Of a stretch of DNA of 64,000 nt, positions 23,722 to 32,149 are shown piece after piece. The notes beneath the pieces were generated by a model. It was not told the DNA's origin and searched no databases. It saw only the letters and a program-made list of their open reading frames with translations. The stretch comes from Clostridium paridis. Its GTDB lineage: Bacteria > Bacillota > Clostridia > Clostridiales > Clostridiaceae. Positions within the stretch are counted from its first letter, which is position 1. Every line of letters starts with the position of its first letter. The translations under genes were made by a program, and so were the position numbers. The DNA lies in assembly GCF_016765615.1 (NCBI RefSeq), contig NZ_JAESWA010000023.1, forward strand, positions 330,093 through 394,092, given 5' to 3'.

Positions 23722-24411
23722 ATGAATGCAATAGAGGTAATTAATTTAAATAAAAATTTTAAAGTAGGTAAAGAAGAAATAAGTGTATTAAAGAAATTGG
23801 ATTTCTCAGTTAGTAAAGGCGAATTTTTATCTATAATGGGGCCTTCTGGCTGTGGAAAATCAACATTGTTATATTTACTTGGAGGATTAGATAAACCTAC
23901 TAGTGGAATAGTAAATGTGAATGGAAAAGATTTAAGTAAATTAAGTGAAAAGCAAAAAAGTATTATGAAGAGAAGAGAGTTAGGTTTTGTATTTCAATTT
24001 TATAATTTAGTACCTAACTTGTCTGTAGAAGATAATATTTTACTTCCAATAATCTTAGATGGAGGTAAAATAAAAGATTATGAAAAGAAGCTTAAAGATA
24101 TATTAGATAGAATAGAGATGACTCATAAAAGAAAAGTTACTCCAAGAGAATTATCAGGAGGACAGCAGCAAAGAGTTGCTATTGCAAGAGCACTAGTGTT
24201 TGAACCAGATATAATTTTGGCAGATGAACCTATTGGAAACTTAGATTCTAAAACCGGAACAGAGATAATGAAGCTTTTCCAAAATATAAATCAGGACCTA
24301 GGAAAAACAATAATTCAAGTTACTCACTCAGAAGAGGCTGCTCTTTATGGTACATCAATACTTAAATTAAAAGATGGTGAAATTCAAATAAAAGAAGAAG
24401 TAGCATCATAA
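23722..24411 (+). CDS. ABC transporter ATP-binding protein (LolD/MacB type)
   Basis: 229 residues. Walker A GPSGCGKST, Q-loop VFQFYNLVPNLSVEDNI, signature LSGGQQQR, Walker B IILADEPIGNLDS and the switch His in QVTHSEEAALYG are all present. This is the ATPase of the FtsX-like exporter directly upstream. No linked two-component system or substrate gene is present, so the cargo is not known. AGGAGG precedes the ATG. A shared convergent terminator follows. Confidence 0.95.
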   Translation: MNAIEVINLNKNFKVGKEEISVLKKLDFSVSKGEFLSIMGPSGCGKSTLLYLLGGLDKPTSGIVNVNGKDLSKLSEKQKSIMKRRELGFVFQFYNLVPNLSVEDNILLPIILDGGKIKDYEKKLKDILDRIEMTHKRKVTPRELSGGQQQRVAIARALVFEPDIILADEPIGNLDSKTGTEIMKLFQNINQDLGKTIIQVTHSEEAALYGTSILKLKDGEIQIKEEVAS

Positions 24412-24415
24412 TAAA

Positions 24416-24456
24416 AACAAACCGCCATATCATTAGATAGGGCGGTTTGTTTTTTC
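24416..24456. terminator. Bidirectional terminator inside the CDF 3' end
   Basis: ACAAACCGCC and GGCGGTTTGT form a perfect 10-bp stem with T runs on both sides. The 3' arm on the plus strand encodes the last codons (T-N-R-P) of the convergent CDF gene. Confidence 0.9.
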
Positions 24457-25341
24457 ACATATTTCATAATTACCACATTGATTATTACACGATTCTAGAT
24501 GAATCATTACTTCAGTATTCCTTAATTTATTCTCTAAATCAACCTCTATATTATCACATATATTGTGGGCATTTTTTACAGACATATTCTCAGGAACTAC
24601 TAAGTGTAAATCAATATATTTGGTACTCCCTGATTTTCTAGTTCTAAGATTGTGAAAGTTACAGTATACAGACTTATAATTATCTATAGTATCTTCAATG
24701 ATCATAATTTCATCATCTGATAATCTGGCATCTAATAATGGACTAAAAGCATTTTTTAAAAGCTCAAATGCTTCTTTTAAAATAAACAAAGCAACTATAA
24801 TAGCAACTACAGGATCTAAGAAATTTAAATGAGTTATCCATATTAATAATAGTCCAAATCCAACCCCTAATGCAGTGTAAACATCAGTTCTTAGGTGTAA
24901 TGCATCTGCTTCTAAAGCAACTGAATCTTCTTCTTTAGCTATTTTATATAATTTTTTAGAAACAATGAAGTTTACACCTGCAGAAATAAACATAACTATA
25001 AAGCCTACGGCAAAGGATTTAACTTCGCCCCCAGGATGAGTAATTTTATTAACAGATTCTATTATTATCCACATTGAGGCAGCAAAAATAAGTAAAGCTT
25101 CTATTACTCCAGAAATATTTTCGAATTTTCCATGGCCATAAGGGTGATTTTTATCTGCAGGTCGACTTGATAGTCTAACTGAGAAGAAGGCAATTATAGA
25201 AGCTGCTAAATCCATCGTTGAATGAATTGCCTCAGATATTATACTTACAGAACCTGAAAAAATACCCACTATTAATTTCAAAAATATTAGAATGGAGTTA
25301 GAAAGAATTGATAGTCTAGCAACCTTTGTCTTTCTATTCAT
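24433..25341 (-). CDS. Cation diffusion facilitator (CDF) exporter
   Basis: 302 residues: six membrane helices in the first ~205 residues and a cytosolic C-terminal ferredoxin-like domain ending in a Cys/His tail (HLESCNNQCGNYEICEK). The transport site is seen as H-S-T-M-D in TM2 and H-L-R-T-D in TM5; HPYGHGKFEN is the loop motif. The family exports Zn2+, Fe2+, Mn2+ or Co2+ in exchange for protons as a homodimer. The extra C-terminal cysteines could bind metal. GGGAGG precedes the ATG at 25341. Promoter and palindromic operators upstream suggest metal-dependent control. Confidence 0.93.
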   Translation of the reverse strand: MNRKTKVARLSILSNSILIFLKLIVGIFSGSVSIISEAIHSTMDLAASIIAFFSVRLSSRPADKNHPYGHGKFENISGVIEALLIFAASMWIIIESVNKITHPGGEVKSFAVGFIVMFISAGVNFIVSKKLYKIAKEEDSVALEADALHLRTDVYTALGVGFGLLLIWITHLNFLDPVVAIIVALFILKEAFELLKNAFSPLLDARLSDDEIMIIEDTIDNYKSVYCNFHNLRTRKSGSTKYIDLHLVVPENMSVKNAHNICDNIEVDLENKLRNTEVMIHLESCNNQCGNYEICEKTNRPI

Positions 25342-25365
25342 ATATATGTCCTCCCATAAATTGTA

Positions 25366-25379
25366 TTATCACTTGATAA
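25366..25379. promoter_or_regulatory. Palindromic operator candidate A for the CDF gene
   Basis: TTATCA-CT-TGATAA, in the 5' UTR about 15-30 nt after the expected start. It shares the TTATCA/TGATAA arms with site B at 25445. Confidence 0.5.
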
Positions 25380-25394
25380 CAATATATAAGTAAT

Positions 25395-25423
25395 ATGATA
25401 AGGCTATAATCATGTAAAGTCAA
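25395..25423 (-). promoter_or_regulatory. CDF gene promoter
   Basis: On the minus strand TTGACT (25423-25418), 17 bp, TATCAT (25400-25395). Confidence 0.65.
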
Positions 25424-25424
25424 T

Positions 25425-25474
25425 AAAAATCAGCTACGAAACATATTATCAATTGATAATGAAAGCTGATTTTA
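25425..25474. promoter_or_regulatory. Nested inverted repeat with operator candidate B
   Basis: AAAATCAGCT and AGCTGATTTT (10 bp, perfect) enclose a perfect 16-bp palindrome ATTATCAATTGATAAT (25445-25460). It lies upstream of the CDF -35 box. On the minus strand the outer stem ends in TTTTTATT, so it may also act as a second terminator for the gene at 25552. Confidence 0.55.
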
Positions 25475-25507
25475 TAAAGCTACATTAGTTTCATAAATAG
25501 GGAAATA

Positions 25508-25536
25508 AAAAAGCGTATTTAGAGATAAATACGCTT
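25508..25536 (-). terminator. Terminator of the HNH-like gene
   Basis: AAAGCGTATTTA and TAAATACGCTTT form a perfect 12-bp stem with loop GAGA; on the minus strand TTTTTTATT follows. Confidence 0.9.
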
Positions 25537-25551
25537 TGGGAAATTTGAATA

Positions 25552-26217
25552 TTATATTTGAATATTTTTCAGGTTATTTCTTCTATTATCTAAAGGATTA
25601 AGATTTATATGGTAAACTGTTTCACCATCACCGGGATTCATAAGTAATTTATCTAAATGTATTCTTCCGTTAGGAGTGTTAGCGATAACAATAATATCAC
25701 CATGAGTTTTATATTCCACCCAGCTATATTCATCAGTTATAACATTTTTTAAATCTTTTTTAGATATTAAAGCTTTTGAAGAAACCCTACCATTTTTATC
25801 TTCTAAAATTATAGCAACTGTGTCTTCATCTATAATTTCATAATCATTTTTAGAATTTCTTTCAACTATTTCTAGGTTAGATCTTCTATTATCTAAAGTA
25901 TCACCATTAATATGTCTGATTGGAGCTTTAGGATTAATATCTAAGATAACACTTTGAAGACTTTGTTTTAACGGTTTAGATTTCTTATTAAGTTTAGTTG
26001 AACTTATGTTTTGTACTAAGTAACTATTAAAATCTTTATGCCATTCAGCAAACCAAGTACCTATATTTATAACTTTTTCAATATCCTTAGCATCTATTTT
26101 AGCAATGAGCTCCGTACCATTCTTTTTTAATACTGTAATTAGTGCTATGTCACCTTTGATTTCATATTTATTTCCTATGTTATTGTTATTTGTATTTATA
26201 TAAAACACCTCTTTCAT
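25552..26217 (-). CDS. Tandem HNH-like domain protein
   Basis: 221 residues. Two related halves each end in an HNH-type core: R-H-I-N-G-D-T-L-D-N-R-R-S-N-L-E (about 107-122) and Y-H-I-N-L-N-P-L-D-N-R-R-N-N-L-K (about 202-217). Each half starts with a beta-rich segment containing (I/L)-I-(A/S)-K-x-D-(A/L) and a W (GTWFAEWHKD; YSWVEYKTHGD), like the AP2/HNH modules of mobile endonucleases. The first catalytic His is present in both. The annotated ATG has no upstream ribosome binding site, and AAAGAGGTG lies just inside the frame, so the true start is unclear. Function as a nuclease is inferred. Confidence 0.75.
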   Translation of the reverse strand: MKEVFYINTNNNNIGNKYEIKGDIALITVLKKNGTELIAKIDAKDIEKVINIGTWFAEWHKDFNSYLVQNISSTKLNKKSKPLKQSLQSVILDINPKAPIRHINGDTLDNRRSNLEIVERNSKNDYEIIDEDTVAIILEDKNGRVSSKALISKKDLKNVITDEYSWVEYKTHGDIIVIANTPNGRIHLDKLLMNPGDGETVYHINLNPLDNRRNNLKNIQI

Positions 26218-26432
26218 AATTGAACTTAGAAAACAAGTATAACAGAGTAGAGGATAAAATAATACAGATTATGAAAATAATAAATAGCAAAGTGAGTATA
26301 CTGCCAATAGTCAATAAAATTCATTTCTCATACTTTCTTTTCTAGGTATATACTGGTAAAATTAAACTTAATTAATAAATTAATAATATTAGATAAAAAT
26401 ATTTCTATAATAAGTATTGGGGAGTGTATTAA

Positions 26433-26996
26433 GTGATAAATAATGACAGTATAGACTCAAAAGTTGAGAAAGAAAAAAGTTCTGTAGCTGATACTGTAAA
26501 AGAATACATAAAAGTTATAATAGCAGCCATAATACTATCTTTTATAATTTCAATTTTTGTTAAGCCTGCTCAAGTAGTTGGAGATTCCATGAATAGTAAC
26601 TTGCATAATAACGATATGCTTTTATTAAATAAGATTGCGTATAAATCACATTCACCAAACTATAAAGATATTGTGGTTATAAGAGCGAATATTAATGATG
26701 CAGAATATATTGTAAAGAGAGTAATAGGTACACCTGGAGATAAGATACAAATTAAAGATAATCAGATATACGTTAATGGTAAAATATTAGATGAAAAATA
26801 TATAAAAGAACCTATGACAAATAACATGGATATGGATATCGATGTACCGGAGGGAAAGATATTTGTTATGGGTGACAATAGAAACAATAGTTTAGATAGT
26901 AGAGATCCCAGTGTCGGATTGGTTGACTATAAAGAAGCTGTTGTTGGAAAAGTAATGTTTAGAATGTATCCTTTTAAAGGAATTCCTAAATACTAG
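26433..26996 (+). CDS. lepB: Type I signal peptidase
   Basis: 187 residues from GTG 26433, 8 nt after TGGGGAG. One N-terminal membrane anchor (about 26-44) is followed by box B with the nucleophile Ser52 (VVGDSMNSNL), the general-base Lys in VKRVIGTPGDK (about 94) and box E GDNRNNSLDSRD. It cleaves signal peptides of secreted proteins on the outer face of the membrane; several likely clients are encoded in this window. Bacteria of this type usually carry several paralogues. Confidence 0.93.
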   Translation: MINNDSIDSKVEKEKSSVADTVKEYIKVIIAAIILSFIISIFVKPAQVVGDSMNSNLHNNDMLLLNKIAYKSHSPNYKDIVVIRANINDAEYIVKRVIGTPGDKIQIKDNQIYVNGKILDEKYIKEPMTNNMDMDIDVPEGKIFVMGDNRNNSLDSRDPSVGLVDYKEAVVGKVMFRMYPFKGIPKY

Positions 26997-27001
26997 AAGT
27001 T

Positions 27002-27040
27002 GAAGCTATCTTAGAATATTATTTTAAGATAGTTTCTCAT
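27002..27040 (+). terminator. Terminator after the signal peptidase gene
   Basis: AAGCTATCTTA and TAAGATAGTTT form an 11-bp stem with one wobble pair, followed by CTCATTTTGTT. Confidence 0.6.
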
Positions 27041-27059
27041 TTTGTTAAAGTGTTCTTTT

Positions 27060-27389
27060 TTATTTTCTAGTACCATCGTTATTAAAAACTTTTCTTAAAT
27101 GCATTTCATCAAAGAAAAGCATAATTAATGCACCAATTAAAAGAATAGTACCTTGAAAAATTTCACTTGTGTTCTTAATTAATGCGTTTAAAATAAAAGC
27201 AATTATTAAAAGGGTAAAGCCAAAAGTAATAAGGCTAATTGCTGAATAACGCTGGGCTTCATCCCAGGTATCTTGATTTTTCATAGAAAAATTAGTTCTA
27301 TGGCCATAAACACTATTGATTTTTTGGGGAGGAAATGCCTTGAAAATTAATCCAACTATTATAAATATTATTGATACTACATATAACAA
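27060..27389 (-). CDS. SdpI family protein
   Basis: 109 residues from a TTG start (27389), 6 nt after TGGAGGCG. Three membrane helices. After TM1 the family motif K-A-F-P-P-Q-K-I-N-S-V-Y-G-H-R-T and S-M-K-N-Q-D-T-W-D-E-A-Q-R is complete. SdpI of Bacillus subtilis protects against the SdpC toxin and signals through SdpR, but this short form is a general family member and no toxin gene is nearby. Monocistronic, divergent from the MITE-bracketed gene. Confidence 0.88.
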   Translation of the reverse strand: MLYVVSIIFIIVGLIFKAFPPQKINSVYGHRTNFSMKNQDTWDEAQRYSAISLITFGFTLLIIAFILNALIKNTSEIFQGTILLIGALIMLFFDEMHLRKVFNNDGTRK

Positions 27390-27475
27390 TATATACGCCT
27401 CCAGATTATTTGTTAGAAATAGAATTACCTATATGTTAAATTATACCATAAATGAGGGAGGAAAGCTTATTTAAT

Positions 27476-27559
27476 TAGGAACGTTTAACAAAGTTATTTA
27501 AATGCTATTTGAGTACGTTTAGACAAGCAATATAGCAAAAAATTGTTAACCGTCCCCTA
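27476..27559. repeat. MITE-like element, copy 2
   Basis: 84 bp. The right end GTTAACCGTCCCCTA (27545-27559) is identical to copy 1; the left end is degenerate (TAGGAACGTTTAAC). The interior AAATGCT...GACAAGCA matches the inner inverted repeat of copies 1 and 3. It ends 14 bp before the start codon at 27574, and the Shine-Dalgarno lies immediately outside it. Confidence 0.75.
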
Positions 27560-27573
27560 AAAAAGGAGGCAAA

Positions 27574-28428
27574 ATGAGATTGGATAAACAAGTTAAGAAA
27601 CTAATTATATACATATTAAGCTTAGTATTACTGAATTTTATTTCAGTAACCTGGAATAAGTATGATCAAAAGAGATTAATTGAAAAGCAAGCAGCAGAGG
27701 TAAAACTATATCATGAAAAAGTGATGAGATTCGAAGCAACAATAGACAGAGGTTCCTATGATTTTGTTGATGATAAGAATAAAAAAGATCCATACTTTTT
27801 TGAAGAAATGGACAATGATTTTATAGCTAATAGTGCAAAGATAGATATAAATAAAGATACTAAGGTTAGATTCTCAGAGTATATTCTGACAGCAAAAGCT
27901 CAGTATTTTCATGTGTCGATTAACGATAGAGAAGGATGGATAAAAGATAATTTACTTAATGATAATGAAAGTATAAGTTATTTACAAAAGTTCATTAAAG
28001 AAAAGAATAAAGTAACTGTCTTTCCTTTTAATTCAGGAGATTATGCACTAATATCTGATGATACAGAACAATATATAGTTAATTTCAATAACAAGGTAAT
28101 TACTTGGCAAAGAGGAAACTACTATGAGGTTCCAAAGGTTGACATAAATTCAGATACATTAAAATGTGGAGGAGATTTAAGTTCCAATACATATGAATTT
28201 AGTAAGGAAGGAAAATTAATAAAAACCAGTAAATATGGAATTTCTATTATTAATATTATTATTGCATTTCTAAATGTTACATTAATAATTCTTATACTAA
28301 ATTCTATTAGGAGACTTTTAATAAGAGGAACTGTGAGCAAGGCATTAGTTAATATTATATTTTTTATAATAGTTGTAATTATAGTAATAATTTCATTGCT
28401 TCTATTTGGACTATTTCTTGCGACTTAA
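27574..28428 (+). CDS. Membrane protein of unknown function, bracketed by MITE copies
   Basis: 284 residues. TM1 at about 10-27; a long middle domain (about 45-210) with an SH3-like look (VRFSEYILTAKAQYFHVSIN, DREGWIKDNLL) and two C-terminal helices (about 218-242 and 252-282). The middle domain would lie outside the membrane. I recognise no family. AAAAAAGGAGG precedes the ATG. The gene lies between MITE copy 2 (14 bp before) and copy 3 (2 bp after), which share orientation, so the three may have moved as a unit, or the elements may provide hairpins around it. Confidence 0.75.
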   Translation: MRLDKQVKKLIIYILSLVLLNFISVTWNKYDQKRLIEKQAAEVKLYHEKVMRFEATIDRGSYDFVDDKNKKDPYFFEEMDNDFIANSAKIDINKDTKVRFSEYILTAKAQYFHVSINDREGWIKDNLLNDNESISYLQKFIKEKNKVTVFPFNSGDYALISDDTEQYIVNFNNKVITWQRGNYYEVPKVDINSDTLKCGGDLSSNTYEFSKEGKLIKTSKYGISIINIIIAFLNVTLIILILNSIRRLLIRGTVSKALVNIIFFIIVVIIVIISLLLFGLFLAT

Positions 28429-28430
28429 AA

Positions 28431-28523
28431 TAGGGGACAGTTAACAACTAATTCAATAAGTGCTTGTACAATAAATGAATTTTGAGACAAGCATTATTAC
28501 AAAAAGTTGTTAACCGTCCCTTA
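28431..28523. repeat. MITE-like element, copy 3
   Basis: 93 bp with ends TAGGGGACAGTTAAC and GTTAACCGTCCCTTA (two mismatches to the perfect copy 1 repeats). The inner pair GTGCTTGT / ACAAGCATT is kept. It starts 2 bp after the stop codon of the gene at 27574. Confidence 0.82.
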
Positions 28524-28612
28524 AAACGTTCCAAGTTATAAGCATAATAAAATAGCCAAAGAAAATAATAACTATTGAATCACAAACGAGAGAAAGGGAG
28601 GAATTTTAATTT

Positions 28613-29044
28613 ATGGGTACAAAAATATTTGTTAATTTGCCTGTTAAGGATTTAAAAAAATCAGTAGATTTCTTTACAAAGCTTGGGTTTACATTCAATC
28701 ATCAATTTACTGATGAGAATGCTGCATGTATGATTATTAATGAGGATATTTTTGCAATGTTGCTTGTAGATGAGTTCTTTAAAAATTTTACACAAAAAGA
28801 AATAACAGATACAACTAAAAGTACTGAAGTTATCTTAGGATTATCAGCAGAAAGTAAGGCAATGGTGGATGTTATTGTTGATAAGGCTATAAATATGGGG
28901 GGGAAGTTTTCGAAAGAAGCAGTGGATTTTGGACATATGTATCAAAGAAGCTTTCAAGATTTAGATGGTCATCTTTGGGAATTTATATATATGGATCCTG
29001 AGGCTATAAAGGAAGATGAGGAATTGGCTTCATTAGTTCAATAA
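28613..29044 (+). CDS. VOC family (glyoxalase-like) protein
   Basis: 143 residues with the two beta-alpha-beta-beta-beta modules of the vicinal oxygen chelate fold: IFVNLPVKDLKKSVDFFTKL at the start and F-Q-D-L-D-G-H-L-W-E-F at the end. The last motif supplies the conserved metal-binding Glu. This short group is often annotated as glyoxalase or bleomycin-resistance-like; the substrate is unknown. GGGAGGAA lies upstream of ATG 28613. Confidence 0.88.
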   Translation: MGTKIFVNLPVKDLKKSVDFFTKLGFTFNHQFTDENAACMIINEDIFAMLLVDEFFKNFTQKEITDTTKSTEVILGLSAESKAMVDVIVDKAINMGGKFSKEAVDFGHMYQRSFQDLDGHLWEFIYMDPEAIKEDEELASLVQ

Positions 29045-29147
29045 AAGCAATCATATGACAAGTTATATTTGGGATATTATATAGCATTATCTAAAATGGT
29101 GTGATAGTATAAGTTTATAAATAAACTTATTGAAAAGAGGATGTACT

Positions 29148-29327
29148 ATGGATATTGCAAGCACTTCAATGACATTAAGTCAGTATAATTTAGGAAATGC
29201 GGTTGACATTAGTTTGATGAAACTTCAGATGAATACACAAAGTCAAATGGCTGAAGGACTTAATAAAATAATGGAAGTATCAGCTATTGATCCTAACTTA
29301 GGAAAAGTGATAGATGTAAGAGTTTAA
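29148..29327 (+). CDS. YjfB family protein (putative motility protein)
   Basis: 59 residues: MDIASTSMTLSQYNLGNAVD, then S-L-M-K-L-Q-M-N-T-Q-S-Q-M-A and a short C-terminus. This matches the small YjfB family, which is sigma-D linked in Bacillus and called putative motility protein. ATG 29148 follows AAGAGGATG; an in-frame ATG at 29130 lacks a site. The role is unknown. A strong terminator follows. Confidence 0.8.
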   Translation: MDIASTSMTLSQYNLGNAVDISLMKLQMNTQSQMAEGLNKIMEVSAIDPNLGKVIDVRV

Positions 29328-29340
29328 ATAATACATAATT

Positions 29341-29387
29341 TAAGTCTCATATTTAGCTTAATTGCTAAATATGAGACTTTATTTTTA
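29341..29387 (+). terminator. Very strong terminator
   Basis: AAGTCTCATATTTAGC and GCTAAATATGAGACTT are a perfect 16-bp stem with a 6-nt loop, then TTATTTTTATT. Confidence 0.92.
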
Positions 29388-29545
29388 TTAACTTTTAGAG
29401 CATTAAACTATAAAGTGTAATTTTTAATGGAAGTATTACCTATATTTTCTGACATAAAATTATAGAAGTAAGGCGAAAAGCCTTTTTGAGAAAAAATAAT
29501 ATTACATTATAGATATTAAGAAAAATTAAGTCGCATTTAAAAATA
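29388..29545. other. AT-rich intergenic stretch
   Basis: No ORF with start signals is seen. A small stem AAGGC-GAAAA-GCCTT with TTTTG (29472-29490) is the only structure; it could be a weak terminator. No c-di-GMP aptamer is recognised ahead of the GGDEF gene. Confidence 0.4.
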
Positions 29546-29574
29546 TTGTTGAAAAAAATCGAAAGTGCTATAAT
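29546..29574 (+). promoter_or_regulatory. Promoter of the diguanylate cyclase gene
   Basis: TTGTTG (29546-29551), 17 bp, TATAAT (29569-29574). A leader of about 113 nt follows without a recognised riboswitch. Confidence 0.6.
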
Positions 29575-29693
29575 GTAAGAGACAAATTATAGATATATAC
29601 TAGTAAGGATAAAGTTGTGTAAAGCAAATGATTAAAATTGTTTACTATAGATGAAACTCCATTAATCAAAATATAATATTGGAGGAAAGATAA

Positions 29694-32087
29694 GTGTTGA
29701 GTAATAGAATTTGGGACAAGTTTAGAATGCTAATAGTTTTTGTAGTAGTTCTAACAATTATTTTAACTTCACTTTTAATGGAAAGTGAAATAAAGAGAAT
29801 TACTCAGAATGTTTCAAAAGAATATGCACGATTACATACAAATGAACTGGTTGCACATGTTCAGGAAAAACTAGCTAGAGATAAAGCATTAGCTGAAAAA
29901 GCATCAAATTCAGTTGAACTTATAAAGTGGATGGAAAATGAAGATAATATTAAAGATAAAGAAATTGCTTATAATGAACTTAGGGAATTTAGTGATGTAT
30001 TTCAAGACTCTAATTCGTTTATAGTCTTAAATAAATCAAAGCAAATGTATTATGTAGATAATCAAACCACATTCGATAAGTTCAATTCAATAGGAAGACT
30101 TGATGAAAATAACGTATTTGATAAATGGTATTTTCAGTATATAACTTCAAACAGTAAATATTCATTATTTACTACAAATAATAGGTTTTTGGAATCTAAA
30201 GATATATGGATTAGTGTAAAAGTTCAGGATGGAGATAAATTATTAGGAATTGTGGGTTGCACAATAAACTTAGAAAAATTCTTGAAAGAGACACTAATTA
30301 AACATCAAGATAATGAATCAAAAACATTAATTATTAATGAGCATGGATTAATAGAAATGAATTCTGATAGTAGTAATTCGCAAATTAAAGATGAAGACTC
30401 TAATTTGAAAACTCCAAGATATGCTTATGATTTAAGTAGTGACCAGGAATTTAAGCAAAAAGTAGAGGCATATCTTAAATCTCCAGAAGAACCTATAATT
30501 ATACACTTGAATGATAAGGAATATCAATATGCAGCCATAGCTCCAGTTAGTAACAGTAATTGGCGAGTGGTAACATTCTTTAATTCAAAGAACTTATATT
30601 CACCATCTAAACTAATGGGAATTATAGGCCTAGTCTTTCTTATAATGATGGCCATGGTTTTAATTATAAGCTATTTGGTAAAGAAAGTATTTATGATTCC
30701 ATTTGGAAAACTAAAGGAGAGTATCGAATTAAAGGAAATTACACAAGATCAGAATATATATGGGCTTAATAGAAAGGATGAGTTTGGAGAACTTGCCAAG
30801 TCAATCCAATCCATGACAGATAGATTTATTAGCTCTACACCAATAGGAGTATTCTTGCTAGATAAGGGAGGGGAATTCCTATACGGAAATCCATATTTTT
30901 ATACTCAATTTGAATGCAAATCTAAAGAGGAATTTGAAAAATTAATATGTAATGGACAAGATGTAATATTTAGAAATAATGATTCATTTGAATATTTTAA
31001 GAGTGTAATAAAGAATGAGCTTGAACTGCCTATTGTAGATTTAGAATTAGTTAATAGCAAGGGTGAATCTTTTTGGGCAGAGTTAAGACTTACAAAAGTT
31101 CCATATCAAATTGATGATTGGCAATATGAAGGGATATTACTAAATATTCAGGAGAAAAAAGACTATGAAGAAGAACTATTTAGTTTAGCCACAAGAGATA
31201 AGTTAACAGGTTTATTTAATAGACATTATTTAGACAAGATTTTGTCTGAGGAAATTTCTATAAGTGATCAATTTAATAGGTCAATCTCTTTAATAATTTT
31301 TGATATTGATCATTTTAAAAAGGTAAATGATACATGGGGACATATTAAAGGAGATGAAGTTTTAGTAAGTGTAGCAAATATAGCTGAACAGAATATAAGA
31401 AAATCTGATATACTCTTTAGATGGGGAGGAGAAGAATTTGCGATATTAATGCCTTGCACAAACATAATTGATGCAGGGAATGTTGCAGAAAAGATCCGTC
31501 AAAAAATTGAAGCAGAGAATATTGAAGAGGTAGGCGTAGTTACTGCAAGCTTTGGTGTTTCTGAAAGAAAACAATATGAACCTTTCTCAGTCTGGTTTAA
31601 GAGAGTTGATGAAGCTTTATTTGAGGCAAAAGAGAAGGGAAGAAACCAAATAGTATTAGATGATATAGAATGCAAAATTCCTAATCATTTTTTAGAACTT
31701 CATTGGAGTGATGAATTCAATTGTGGTGAAAGAACAATAGATAAACAGCATCAAATAATTTTTACTTTATCAAATAAGTTATTGACGTACTCAAATAAAG
31801 AAGAGATTTCAGATGATGCAGTCCAAGTATTTCAAGATATATTAGAGCATATGAAAGAGCATTTCTTATATGAAGAAAAAGTAGTTGAAAACTCTAATTA
31901 CTCAAGAGATGAGCTAAATAAACATAAAGAAAGTCACAAAAGTATTATAAATAAGCTGGAGATATGGAATAGAGATTTAAAAAAAGCTAATATAAATATT
32001 TCTGAAATCTTTGTATTATTTATAGGAGAAGTAATAGTAGAACATATATTTAAAGAAGATAAAAAATTCTTTGAGAGTTTAAAGTAA
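29694..32087 (+). CDS. Diguanylate cyclase with dCache, PAS and C-terminal hemerythrin domains
   Basis: 797 residues from GTG 29694, 8 nt after GGAGG. TM1 (about 12-30), a Cache-type extracellular sensor (about 35-300), TM2 (about 305-327), a HAMP-like linker, a PAS domain (about 375-490), GGDEF (about 495-655) and a hemerythrin domain (about 662-795). The active site is RWGGEEF, with an RxxD inhibitory site (R-K-S-D) five residues before it, so product inhibition by c-di-GMP is expected. The hemerythrin ligands are visible (H in DKQHQIIF; H-M-K-E-H and E; H-K-E-S-H; H-I-F-K-E-D). It makes c-di-GMP in response to an external ligand and probably to oxygen or NO through the di-iron centre. Confidence 0.93.
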   Translation: MLSNRIWDKFRMLIVFVVVLTIILTSLLMESEIKRITQNVSKEYARLHTNELVAHVQEKLARDKALAEKASNSVELIKWMENEDNIKDKEIAYNELREFSDVFQDSNSFIVLNKSKQMYYVDNQTTFDKFNSIGRLDENNVFDKWYFQYITSNSKYSLFTTNNRFLESKDIWISVKVQDGDKLLGIVGCTINLEKFLKETLIKHQDNESKTLIINEHGLIEMNSDSSNSQIKDEDSNLKTPRYAYDLSSDQEFKQKVEAYLKSPEEPIIIHLNDKEYQYAAIAPVSNSNWRVVTFFNSKNLYSPSKLMGIIGLVFLIMMAMVLIISYLVKKVFMIPFGKLKESIELKEITQDQNIYGLNRKDEFGELAKSIQSMTDRFISSTPIGVFLLDKGGEFLYGNPYFYTQFECKSKEEFEKLICNGQDVIFRNNDSFEYFKSVIKNELELPIVDLELVNSKGESFWAELRLTKVPYQIDDWQYEGILLNIQEKKDYEEELFSLATRDKLTGLFNRHYLDKILSEEISISDQFNRSISLIIFDIDHFKKVNDTWGHIKGDEVLVSVANIAEQNIRKSDILFRWGGEEFAILMPCTNIIDAGNVAEKIRQKIEAENIEEVGVVTASFGVSERKQYEPFSVWFKRVDEALFEAKEKGRNQIVLDDIECKIPNHFLELHWSDEFNCGERTIDKQHQIIFTLSNKLLTYSNKEEISDDAVQVFQDILEHMKEHFLYEEKVVENSNYSRDELNKHKESHKSIINKLEIWNRDLKKANINISEIFVLFIGEVIVEHIFKEDKKFFESLK

Positions 32088-32107
32088 CAGTATATACTAA
32101 AATAAGA

Positions 32108-32134
32108 GGCAGCCTGAATTAAGGCTGTTTTTTA
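32108..32134 (+). terminator. Rho-independent terminator
   Basis: CAGCCT-GAATTA-AGGCTG followed by six T. Confidence 0.8.
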
Positions 32135-32149
32135 TTTTATAAAAAAGTA

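Noticed and set aside
27060-27389. Sdp toxin-immunity locus
   Set aside because: Only a short SdpI-like protein is present; no SdpC-like toxin or SdpR-like regulator is nearby.
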